Below, piece after piece: positions 6,255 through 14,013 of a DNA stretch of 27,092 nucleotides (position 1 is the first letter of the stretch; each line of letters starts with the position of its first letter). Under the pieces are notes generated by a model. It searched no databases. It was not told the origin of the DNA and saw only the letters and a program-made list of their open reading frames with translations. Position numbers and translations under genes: made by a program. Source of the DNA: Coprococcus sp. (GTDB lineage Bacteria > Bacillota > Clostridia > Lachnospirales > Lachnospiraceae); NCBI GenBank assembly GCA_016297495.1, contig JAEDGN010000032.1, positions 1 to 27,092 on the forward strand, given 5' to 3'.

Positions 6255-6956
6255 ATGAACTTAAATAAAATAAAAATTGACGGTATTCCAGCAATCCTTT
6301 GGGGAGATCCGGGCGATAAAATGATAATTGCTGCTCACGGAAGCCATTCTTCCAAAATTGACGACTGTATATGGATACTGGCAGAAGAAGCAGCCTTAAG
6401 AGGCTATCAGGTCCTTAGCTTTGACCTTCCGCAGCATGGTGAAAGAGTATATGAGACGGATCTGATCATGCCCGATGAGTGTGTACGTGAGCTTAATATG
6501 ATGTACTCGTATGCAGCGAATCATGCCAGGACGGTTTCAGTTTTCGGATGCAGTATGGGCGCCTATTTTGAATTGCTTTCATTCGCAGACACAAAAATAG
6601 AACATGCATGGCTTCTTTCTCCTGTGACAGATATGGAAAGGATTATTCACAATCTGATGGCGTATTGCCATATTACGGAAGAAGAATTTAAAGAAAGGAT
6701 TAAAGTGGAAAACGATATAGAGCTTTTGTATTATCCGTATTATGAGTATGTTAAAAAGCATCCTATAAGCAAATGGGATCATAAAACATATATGCTTCGC
6801 GGAGAAAATGATACCTTGTGTGAATATGATTATGTACGGGATTTTGCAGAGCGTTTTGGATGCGAGCTTACAGAACAAAAAGGCGGTGAGCACTGGTTTC
6901 ATACGGATTCAGAGCTGGATTTTTTCAGAAGCTGGCTTCGTGAAAGACTCGGTTAA
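6255..6956 (+). CDS. Alpha/beta hydrolase
   Basis: 233 residues behind a strong TTTTGGAGGTGGGG site. Features of the fold: the strand MIIAAHGSHSSK with the oxyanion HG, VLSFDLPQHGER after strand 4, the nucleophile elbow GCSMGAY with Ser100, a possible acid in GENDTLCEYDY, and the catalytic His in GGEHWFHT near the C-terminus. No signal peptide, so it is cytoplasmic. It is probably an esterase, thioesterase or peptidase-like enzyme; the substrate is not predictable. It begins the run of enzymes that ends with the GNAT-DUF3795 fusion. Confidence 0.85.
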   Translation: MNLNKIKIDGIPAILWGDPGDKMIIAAHGSHSSKIDDCIWILAEEAALRGYQVLSFDLPQHGERVYETDLIMPDECVRELNMMYSYAANHARTVSVFGCSMGAYFELLSFADTKIEHAWLLSPVTDMERIIHNLMAYCHITEEEFKERIKVENDIELLYYPYYEYVKKHPISKWDHKTYMLRGENDTLCEYDYVRDFAERFGCELTEQKGGEHWFHTDSELDFFRSWLRERLG

Positions 6957-7004
6957 TTGATCCGGTCTATAGGCCTGCAGAAATAGAAAGGATTTTGAAA
7001 CGCA

Positions 7005-7619
7005 ATGAAAGATTATATTATTTTAGTAGATGAACAGGATAATGAAATAGGATATGGGGAAAAGCTGGAGGTACATCAGAAAGATTTACTTCACAGGGCA
7101 TTTTCTATCTTTATTTTTGACTGGTCTGATCAAAAGATGCTTTTGCAGCGAAGAGCATCCGGCAAATATCACTCTGGCGGTTTGTGGACAAATGCCTGTT
7201 GTTCTCATCCAAGAAAAGGTGAGACGATGGATGACTGCCTCAATAGCAGACTAAAAGAAGAATTAGGCTTAAATATAAGTGCGCACATTGTTGATCCTGA
7301 TGATTGCGCGCTTCTTGTACATGGCAGGGATGTTATATATAGTTGTGGCTCATTTAAGTATTATGCTCCATTTGGAAATTTGAGTGAGCATGAAATAGAT
7401 CATGTTTTCCTTTATAGTCCGGTCATTGAGCATTTTTCAAAATCAGATTTTATCTGCAATCCGGATGAAGTTGAGGAAATTAGGTGGGTGACCATAGAGG
7501 AGTTAAAGGCATGGATGAGTCATACACCGGAAGCTTTTACCGCATGGTTTAAAAATGCCTTTGACCTTGCTTATGAGGTATTATGCCGGCAAGCTGAAAG
7601 AGGAGAAAGATATGATTGA
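7005..7619 (+). CDS. idi: Isopentenyl-diphosphate delta-isomerase, type I
   Basis: 204 residues, close to the usual size. It interconverts isopentenyl and dimethylallyl diphosphate in the cytoplasm for isoprenoid synthesis. The Nudix-like fold carries the catalytic Cys in WTNACCSHP (residues 61-69), the Nudix box GETMDDCLNSRLKEELGL (72-89) and the catalytic Glu in SEHEIDHVF (Glu130), with metal-binding His in HRAFS and in SHP. This is the flavin-independent type. Type I idi is accessory in organisms that use the MEP pathway, which already makes both isomers. The last 8 nt overlap the start of the esterase gene, so the two are translated together. Confidence 0.93.
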   Translation: MKDYIILVDEQDNEIGYGEKLEVHQKDLLHRAFSIFIFDWSDQKMLLQRRASGKYHSGGLWTNACCSHPRKGETMDDCLNSRLKEELGLNISAHIVDPDDCALLVHGRDVIYSCGSFKYYAPFGNLSEHEIDHVFLYSPVIEHFSKSDFICNPDEVEEIRWVTIEELKAWMSHTPEAFTAWFKNAFDLAYEVLCRQAERGERYD

Positions 7620-8412
7620 AACTACGACCATAGACTCAACGGCATTGCGTACCCATGTAACAGTCAAGACAGTATTGCCGGAGGAGTGTTTGCCTCAAAA
7701 GATATTTGTATTACTTCACGGCAATATTTATCCGGAGGGTGAATTTTCATTAATAGAGAATCTGCCGGAGGAGCTTGCTTTGGAAGAATTGTGTGAGAAG
7801 CATCATTTGGTGGTGGTTATACCCTATATGAAGAGCTGTTATTACATATCTACAGAGTTATACAATTGTGATCAATTTGTTGCCCGGGAATTACCGGAGT
7901 GGATTTGCAGGAAGTATTCACTTTTAAGTGATAGTGAAAAAATATTGGGTGGAATCTCGATGGGAGGATACGGGGCTGCTCTTATTGGGGCTCATACAGG
8001 TGTTTTCAGGAAGATTGTTTCAATATCAGGCGCATATATTGCAAACGACGTTGTAATAGGTAATCCGGAAGTATGGGGTGATAGAATACCTACAAGAGAA
8101 TCTACGAAGGGATCCTATTTGTATTATTTTCTTCCATTAGATCAGGTCTGCGAATCAACGGACAAAAATGCTATAGCAGCTCTGGCGTTGTTTTCGGAGA
8201 AGAATATGAATCCGGTCTTTGCAGTGACCTGCGGAACAAAAGATTGGCTATATCCAAGGAACCTGGCTTTCGTTAAAAATCTGGAGGAGTTGGGTATTAC
8301 ATATGACTTCCTGCCAATTGATGATGGCGGTCATGACAGCTCTTGTTTTAAGAAAGGACTCTGGAAAGCAATGGAAAAGATTGAGTTAAAAAGTTTACTC
8401 AATAGTGTTTAA
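7612..8412 (+). CDS. Esterase (alpha/beta hydrolase, esterase D / tributyrin esterase-like)
   Basis: 266 residues from the ATG at 7612 behind AAAGAGGAGAAAG, overlapping idi by 8 nt; the upstream in-frame starts lie deep inside idi. The catalytic triad is visible: Ser116 in GGISMGGYGA, Asp211 in CGTKDWLYP and His241 in DDGGHDSS. KIFVLLHGNIYPEGEFSL gives the oxyanion region, and the family pattern matches esterase D/EstA-type acetyl esterases related to S-formylglutathione hydrolase. No signal peptide is seen. Likely action is on short acyl esters or acetylated sugars. Confidence 0.85.
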   Translation: MIETTTIDSTALRTHVTVKTVLPEECLPQKIFVLLHGNIYPEGEFSLIENLPEELALEELCEKHHLVVVIPYMKSCYYISTELYNCDQFVARELPEWICRKYSLLSDSEKILGGISMGGYGAALIGAHTGVFRKIVSISGAYIANDVVIGNPEVWGDRIPTRESTKGSYLYYFLPLDQVCESTDKNAIAALALFSEKNMNPVFAVTCGTKDWLYPRNLAFVKNLEELGITYDFLPIDDGGHDSSCFKKGLWKAMEKIELKSLLNSV

Positions 8413-8482
8413 GAAATCGGGAGGCCGTTTGGATATTAAATTGGGGTAAAAAGGAACGGCTGAAAGCAGACGGAGGGGAAGC

Positions 8483-10030
8483 ATGAGAATTATAGAATAT
8501 TTTACAGCAGAGAATAAAGAACATTGGCTGGATGAAATTAAAAAAAGTGATTGGGGTGCAGGTCAGTTTTTATATCAGCTCCTCAGGGACAATCGCCTTA
8601 AAGAAGCTGTCGGTGAAACTGCGCTGGTGCCAATGCTTGTGGATGGGGATGAGCTGATTGCTTTCTGTACCTTTGCTCCACTGGATGATATCCAGCCGAC
8701 GGATCTTTCTCCGTGGATTGGCTTTGTATATACATTCCCACGGCATAGGGGTCATCGCTATGCGGGAATCTTGCTGGATTATGCGGAGAGTCTGGCCACA
8801 GTTATGGGCAGAGAATACATCTATATTTCAACAGGACATACCGGATTATATGAAAAATACGGATATGAATTCTACACAATGGCTAAGGACATTGAAGGTG
8901 AGGATTCACGCGTATACCGTAAGGCCCTTAACGTCAATGGAACGGCCAGGGACAGACGATACGAAAATGGAGCAGGATGGAAGGCGGGGATTGTAGAAGC
9001 AGCAAGAAAAGGCGTTGATATGACGGCCTATTGCGGATTTTCATGTAATCACTGCTTTCTTGGAGAGTGGTGTGGGGGATGCCGTTCTGTGTTCAACTGC
9101 TGTTCCTATGGGACGCTTCATGAGAAGGGGCAATGTCCGAATGTAGAATGCTGCCGGGAAAAAGGTATTGATGGATGTTATGAATGCGGGGAACTGGATG
9201 AATGCACCAGGGGCTTCTGCCAGCCTGACAACGACGGCGCAGGAGCATGCAAGGCGCAGGCTATGTTTATCAGAAGATATGGGAAAGAGAAGTTCTTCTA
9301 TGTTCAGGATAAGCTTCATGAAACCTATGATTTCAAAAAGACACAGAAAATTTTAGGACAAAATGCAAAAGAAGGCTTAAAAATACTGGAAGGATATCTG
9401 GAATTGACAACAGAAAGACTGATACTGCGTCCATGGCAGGAAGAAGATGCCCAAAGTTTGTATCAATATGCAAAAGACCCTGAAGTTGGTCCTGCTGCCG
9501 GGTGGCCGGTTCATACCAGTGTTGAAAACAGTCTTGAAATCATAAGAACAGTCTTATCAGAACCGGAAACATATGCTGTCTGTCTGAAGGAAGACAATAA
9601 GGCCATTGGCAGTATCGGGCTTTTTTCACCTACACAGTCCCACACAGCTATGGCAGAAGGCGAAATAGAAATCGGCTTTTGGATCGGCGTTCCTTTCTGG
9701 GGAAAGGGATATATTCCGGAAGCAGTAAGACGGCTGCAGCAATATGCTTTTGAAGAGTTAGGCTGTCAAGCAATGTGGTGCGGTTATTATGATGGCAATG
9801 AAAAATCAAAACGCTGCCAGGAAAAATGCGGATTTATTTATCATCATACAGAAGAAAATAAACCATGCCCATTGATGGGGGATGTCAGGACAGAGCATTT
9901 TAACTATCTTTCAAAAGAGTTGTGGGTCGGGACAGGGGACGGTTCTCTGTCCCGTACAAAAGTGGGTCGGGACAGAGAACCGTCCCCTGTCCCAGGGAGA
10001 TGTTCCAATGAAGAGAATACTGATTATTGA
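8483..10030 (+). CDS. GNAT - DUF3795 - GNAT triple fusion with repeat-derived C-terminus
   Basis: 515 residues behind GGAGGGGAAGC. Domain 1 (about 1-155) is a GNAT acetyltransferase with IGFVYTFPRHRGHRYAGILL as motif A and LYEKYGYEF at its end. Domain 2 (about 180-290) is a cysteine-rich DUF3795 module (YCGFSCNHCFLGEWCGGC..., many paired Cys), a likely metal-binding unit. Domain 3 (about 308-480) is a RimJ/RimL-type GNAT with TTERLILRPWQEEDA, IGFWIGVPFWGKGYIPEA and SKRCQEKCGF. After KELW at about residue 481 the protein reads through a palindromic repeat for ~35 residues and overlaps the response regulator start. That tail is not part of any domain and probably reflects repeat insertion at or near the original stop. 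Substrates are unknown. Confidence 0.88.
   Translation: MRIIEYFTAENKEHWLDEIKKSDWGAGQFLYQLLRDNRLKEAVGETALVPMLVDGDELIAFCTFAPLDDIQPTDLSPWIGFVYTFPRHRGHRYAGILLDYAESLATVMGREYIYISTGHTGLYEKYGYEFYTMAKDIEGEDSRVYRKALNVNGTARDRRYENGAGWKAGIVEAARKGVDMTAYCGFSCNHCFLGEWCGGCRSVFNCCSYGTLHEKGQCPNVECCREKGIDGCYECGELDECTRGFCQPDNDGAGACKAQAMFIRRYGKEKFFYVQDKLHETYDFKKTQKILGQNAKEGLKILEGYLELTTERLILRPWQEEDAQSLYQYAKDPEVGPAAGWPVHTSVENSLEIIRTVLSEPETYAVCLKEDNKAIGSIGLFSPTQSHTAMAEGEIEIGFWIGVPFWGKGYIPEAVRRLQQYAFEELGCQAMWCGYYDGNEKSKRCQEKCGFIYHHTEENKPCPLMGDVRTEHFNYLSKELWVGTGDGSLSRTKVGRDREPSPVPGRCSNEENTDY
9929..9993 (+). repeat. Long palindromic repeat element (25-bp inverted arms)
   Basis: A 25-bp arm at 9929-9953 (GGGACAGGGGACGG... 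ending CTGTCCC) is repeated exactly in inverse orientation at 9969-9993 with a 15-nt spacer. Each arm also begins GGGACAG and ends CTGTCCC, so it folds on itself too. GTGGGTCGGGACAG precedes both arms as a direct repeat (9922-9935, 9962-9975). This looks like a dispersed REP/MITE-like element of Lachnospiraceae. It lies inside the C-terminal coding tail of the GNAT fusion and ends next to the AGGGAGA ribosome site of the response regulator, so the RNA hairpin may limit read-through or translation. Confidence 0.85.
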
Positions 10031-10619
10031 GGACGATGATGTTATTTGTGCAGAGTTGAAAACACTGCTTCTGACCAACGGTTATCAGCCGGTGGACAGA
10101 CAGCCCTGCGACTTGATTCTGATGGATGTGAATCTGCCGGGAGAGAATGGCTTTACCCGATGCAGAAAGCTGCGGCAGACTTCCGATACACCGGTGATTT
10201 TTCTGACAGCCAGAGATACACCGGAAGATGAACTGCTGGCTTTCAGCGTGGGTGGGGACGATTTTATCCGTAAGCCTTACAATTCTGCCGTTTTGCTGGC
10301 GAGAATAGGCAGAATGCTGAAAGGCACAGCTAATGATATGCTTGCCGTCAGGGGCCTGACCCTTGATCTTCCGGGTATGAAAGCCGCATTTAACGGCAAT
10401 ACTGTGGAATTGACAAAGAATGAGACCCGAATCCTGTGGTGTCTCATGCAGAAGGAACTGTGTACCCGGGACGAGCTCATTGAAGATCTGTGGACAAACG
10501 GAATGTACATTGATGGCAACACCCTGTATGTCAACATTGGCAGACTCCGGGAAAAGCTCAGTCAGATCGGCGCGGCGGATTTTGTCCGCACGGTGCGCGG
10601 CGTGGGGTATCGCCTATGA
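10008..10619 (+). CDS. OmpR/PhoB-family response regulator (BceR-like) with shortened receiver
   Basis: 203 residues from the ATG at 10008, behind AGGGAGATG. The receiver domain has the acidic pair in IIEDDD (residues 7-11), phosphoacceptor Asp40 in LILMDVNLP, Thr67 in FLTA and Lys89 in DDFIRKP. The C-terminal half is a winged helix (LTKNETRILWCLMQK... NTLYVNIGRLREKL... VRTVRGVGYRL) that binds DNA. Between GYQPV and the Asp40 strand only about six residues remain, where the family has roughly 18-20, so the beta2-alpha2 part of the receiver appears deleted in frame. The histidine kinase overlaps by 4 nt and an ABC transporter follows, as in BceRSAB modules that sense peptide antibiotics. Whether the shortened receiver still folds is uncertain. 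Confidence 0.88.
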   Translation: MKRILIIEDDDVICAELKTLLLTNGYQPVDRQPCDLILMDVNLPGENGFTRCRKLRQTSDTPVIFLTARDTPEDELLAFSVGGDDFIRKPYNSAVLLARIGRMLKGTANDMLAVRGLTLDLPGMKAAFNGNTVELTKNETRILWCLMQKELCTRDELIEDLWTNGMYIDGNTLYVNIGRLREKLSQIGAADFVRTVRGVGYRL

Positions 10620-11581
10620 GCTTTTGGGATTATATTGGTGCAAAGGCTATCTCACTGTGTATGGCTGGCATGGGAGGCATGTATCTGATTCTGGTGGCCT
10701 ATTTCTGTGGCATTCCTTTTTCACTGCTTTTGTTCCTTCTGTTCAGTGGAATGATTGTTATATTGATCTGTGTTGTCATCGGATGGAAGCGTGCTGACCG
10801 GCGGCTGCGCATACTGCGAAGCCGGCTGGATACGCTGCCGGAGAAATATCTCATAGGCGAGACGCTGGAACGCCCACGGGATGTTCTGGAATTGGAGTAT
10901 TACCTGCTGATGAAGGAGATTTCAAGATCGGCTATCGGTGCGGTGGAACAGGCCAGAGCGGAGAAACAGGATTATTGCGATTATGTGGAAAGCTGGGTTC
11001 ATGAAATCAAAACGCCTCTGACTGCCTGTTCGCTGATCCTTGCCAACGGCGGCGAGCCTGCCAAGCTGCGGCGGGAGCTGCGCCGGGCAGACAATCTGAC
11101 GGAGTCGATTCTGACTTACGCGAAGCTGCGGACAGCGGAGAAAGATGTTCAGATCAGCTGTACCGGACTGCATGCAGTCTGTGACCAGGCCATCCGGGAA
11201 GAGATGGAGCTTTTGATTACGGCGGATATCGGTGTTTCCATAGATGGGGAGGCTTTTGTCTACACCGATCCCAAGTTGCTGGTGTTTATTCTTAAGCAGC
11301 TTCTCATTAATTGTGCTAAATATTGCGCCGGCTGTCAGATTGACATTGTGCTGGCTGAGGGCAGCCTGACCTTTGCGGATAACGGGACGGGGATACCGGC
11401 CCATGAGCTGGGACGGGTGACAGAGCGGGGATTCACTGGTGCTGCGGGACGAAGTCATGGACAGAGCACCGGTATGGGACTATATATTGTCAGTGAACTT
11501 TGTAAAATGTTAAACATCAGTCTGGAAATTGATTCCGAAGAGCATCATTTTACCCGTTTTGTGTTTCGCTTTCTCACCTGA
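10616..11581 (+). CDS. Intramembrane-sensing histidine kinase (BceS-like)
   Basis: 321 residues, ATGA overlap with the response regulator. Two hydrophobic helices (about 13-33 and 36-56) separated by almost no extracellular loop are typical of BceS kinases, which have no sensor domain and receive the signal from their ABC transporter. The DHp domain has His129 in WVHEIKTPLTA; the ATPase domain has N232 in QLLINCAKY, DNGTGIP (255-261), GFTG and the STGMGLYI lid motif (284-291). It should phosphorylate the adjacent regulator. All catalytic motifs look intact, in contrast to the damaged neighbours. Confidence 0.92.
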   Translation: MSFWDYIGAKAISLCMAGMGGMYLILVAYFCGIPFSLLLFLLFSGMIVILICVVIGWKRADRRLRILRSRLDTLPEKYLIGETLERPRDVLELEYYLLMKEISRSAIGAVEQARAEKQDYCDYVESWVHEIKTPLTACSLILANGGEPAKLRRELRRADNLTESILTYAKLRTAEKDVQISCTGLHAVCDQAIREEMELLITADIGVSIDGEAFVYTDPKLLVFILKQLLINCAKYCAGCQIDIVLAEGSLTFADNGTGIPAHELGRVTERGFTGAAGRSHGQSTGMGLYIVSELCKMLNISLEIDSEEHHFTRFVFRFLT

Positions 11582-11602
11582 ATCTAACAAAACTGTTAGA
11601 TT
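11581..11602 (+). promoter_or_regulatory. Candidate BceR-type regulator binding site
   Basis: AATCTAACA (11581-11589), AAAC, TGTTAGATT (11594-11602): a perfect 9-bp inverted repeat containing TAACA-N4-TGTTA, close to the TnACA-N4-TGTAA consensus known for BceR-like regulators. Downstream, a TACAAT -10 at 11643-11648 has no good -35, as expected for an activator-dependent promoter driving the ABC genes. Confidence 0.6.
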
Positions 11603-11673
11603 GGATGAGGTCAGTGTTAGAACAAAACAGTTTCTTTCGCAGTACAATGACTGTGAAAGGCTGGTGAAATTAT

Positions 11674-12438
11674 ATGAGTACTTTACTTGAAATTAAAAAT
11701 GTAAGCAAATATTATGGCAGCGGGGATGTCGTCTCAAAGGCTCTGAACGGTGTGAGCTTCCAGATGGAGAAGGGCGAATTTACGGCTATCATGGGGGCTT
11801 CCGGTTCCGGCAAAAGCACATTGCTGAATGTGATAGCTACCATTGACCGACCGAGCTCCGGCAGTATCCTTCTGGAGGGAAAGGATATCGCCCGGATGCG
11901 GGAACAGGAGTTGGCGGCGTTTCGCCGTGACCGCCTGGGCTTCATCTTTCAGGAATACAATCTGCTGGATACGCTGACGGTTGCCGAGAACATCGTTCTG
12001 CCACTGAACCTGCAGAAAAGACCGGTCAGAGAAACGGAGAACCGACTCAAAGCTGCTGCAGAGACTCTGGATATTACGGAGCAGCTTCTCAGATTCCCCA
12101 GACAGCTTTCCGGTGGACAGAGGCAGCGTGCGGCCTGTGCCCGGGCATTGATCACTCAGCCCGCATTGATTCTGGCTGATGAGCCGACGGGTGCGCTGGA
12201 CAGTGCCAATTCGAAGGGGTTGATGCAGACCTTCACAGTGATGAATCAAAGCCTTGGATCAACTATTCTGATGGTGACCCACGATGCTGTGGTGGGCTCC
12301 TATGCCTCCCGCGTTCTGTTTTTAAAGGATGGACGGATCTGGAATGAGCTGTATCGTGGAGAACGGAACCGTCAGGCCATGTATCATGAGATTCTGAATG
12401 CCATGGCGGTGCTGGGAGGTGAGGCAGATGTTCGCTAA
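11674..12438 (+). CDS. ABC transporter ATP-binding protein (BceA-like)
   Basis: 254 residues. Walker A GASGSGKST (41-49), Q-loop Gln93 in FIFQEYNLLDTLTV, signature LSGGQ (145-149), Walker B LILADEPTGALD (from 165) and H-loop His203 in MVTHD are all present. It belongs to the MacB/LolD-type subfamily that pairs with BceB-type permeases, and the neighbouring kinase and regulator support a peptide-antibiotic detoxification role. It overlaps the permease start by 11 nt. No clear Shine-Dalgarno precedes the ATG apart from AAGGCTGG. The permease is broken, so the complex is probably inactive. Confidence 0.92.
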   Translation: MSTLLEIKNVSKYYGSGDVVSKALNGVSFQMEKGEFTAIMGASGSGKSTLLNVIATIDRPSSGSILLEGKDIARMREQELAAFRRDRLGFIFQEYNLLDTLTVAENIVLPLNLQKRPVRETENRLKAAAETLDITEQLLRFPRQLSGGQRQRAACARALITQPALILADEPTGALDSANSKGLMQTFTVMNQSLGSTILMVTHDAVVGSYASRVLFLKDGRIWNELYRGERNRQAMYHEILNAMAVLGGEADVR

Positions 12439-13848
12439 GCTTGCCTTTCGGAATGTACAGCGTCAGATTCGCAGCTATCTGATCTATTTTGTCACGGTGG
12501 CTCTGAGCATTGCCCTTATGTTCGCCGTTAACAATCTCAGCTACAGCGACCGGATACGGAACTGCTTCTATGGATGGTGGCAGATCTGATAATGGTCTTT
12601 CTCTCCCATTTCACACTTTCGAGAACCATTGCCGGAATGCTGCTGAGAAATAAGCGCCTGAAGAATCAGGGAACGAATACGGTGGTTCTGCGTGATCTGT
12701 CCGGAAAAATGACCATGAATTCTCTGATGATCGGTGCGCTTGCGACCCTGTTGGTATTTGCCATTGTCATGTTAAATGTCGCCTTTGGGGAGAAAGTTCA
12801 CTCGGAATATGCCATCAATAAGGATTGCCCTTACGATGTGATAGCCATGTTTGATCTGTCTGAAGAACAGGGCATCTCCATGGAAGAGGGACGGAATATT
12901 GTGGAAAAATACAGTCCGATTAGTTCTCAGATCGACTACCGGCTATATTCACTGGGAGAAACGACTCTTTGCAGCAGTATCATCGGATATAAGGAAATGG
13001 GCTGGACAGATCGGTTCATGCCTTTGGGCCAGTTCAATACACTGCTTTCAGGCTGTGGCTATGAGCCGGTCACATTGGAAAATGAGTATCTGCTGATCAC
13101 TTTTGTTCAGGGAATCTGTGAGACAGATTTTTCGGATAAAATTGTGAGTTTGAACGGGGTGGATTATTCCTGGGCGGGAAGCAGTACATTTTATCCGGAA
13201 TTTGGCCGGGAATGGATGTATTTCGTTGTTCCTGATGAAGCAGTGGAGAATATGCCGGTATCAGATATTTGCAGCGCTTATACGCTGAAAAATAGCCGGC
13301 CTGATGCTTTGGCAATGCTGAAGGATCTGACCTACATTCAGGAAGCTGACGAAGGCATGGAAGAAGCGTGTGATTATAGAATACAGGAATACTATCGGCT
13401 GTATACCAATGCCAATGCAGGAACGCTGATCATTGGAACGCTGTATGTATCCACGATTTTCGTGTGTATGGCGCTTGCGATCCTGTCCGTAAAAACCCTG
13501 TCTGCTCTGGAGGACGAACGCAGACGGTTTGCTGTACTGTATCGCCTGGGCGCGGATGCGAAGATGCAGAAGGCAGCATTGCTCAAACAGATTGGTGCGT
13601 TCTTTCTGATGCCCTTTGCAATTCCGTTTCTCATGACTGTGCCTCTTGGAGTGATATTTGGAAAAGTATATGAAATATGGGATTTCGCAGGCCTGAGCGG
13701 ACAGAAAGCCATGGAGACTGCCGTGCTGATATTTTTGGTGGTGGCAGGTGTATATGCCTTATACTTTTTTATTACCTGTCGCATTGCCTGTGATCATGTG
13801 GTCTGCTATGGCGCAGAAAGCTATGGACGGGAAGGAATCAGTCATTAA
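12428..13848 (+). pseudogene. BceB-like permease gene with internal deletion and frame change
   Basis: Starts at the ATG at 12428 (MFAKLAFRNVQRQIRSYLIY, TM1 FVTVALSIALMFAVNNL), then this frame stops at about 12589. From about 12559 a different frame continues, LLLWMVADLIMVFLSHF, then RTIAGMLLRNKRLKNQGTN, TM MTMNSLMIGALATLLVFAIV, a large extracytoplasmic domain (about 12800-13400) and three C-terminal TM helices. BceB permeases are about 640-670 residues with ten TM helices; here the segment that should hold TM2-TM5, very roughly 180 residues, is missing and the two halves are out of frame. An ORF from the ATG at 12574 could give a 424-residue truncated protein. A deletion in the genome is the simplest reading; an assembly or sequencing error is possible. 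Confidence 0.8.
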
Positions 13849-14013
13849 AGCGATGGGGGCAGTCAATGCTTTGAAAAATGAAAAAAGGTACTTGATGAAA
13901 TGATGGACAGAAACTATAATAGAATCTACAGATGGAGATTTTGAAGAACTGATTCGACAGGACAAAGAATCATGTGGATTTTTCCAGGATAAGTTAAAAA
14001 GAGAGGTAATCAT

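Noticed and set aside
10922..11458. 178-residue minus-strand frame opposite the histidine kinase
   Set aside because: Shadow of the kinase catalytic domain; no start signals.
12574..13848. Treating the 424-residue permease ORF as an intact gene
   Set aside because: It starts inside a native transmembrane segment and lacks the N-terminal half that is present in another frame upstream.
13849..14013. A gene between the permease and the NifX-SlyD gene
   Set aside because: Only short frames with stops (for example ...DGDFEELIRQDKESCGFF...) are present; no family recognised.
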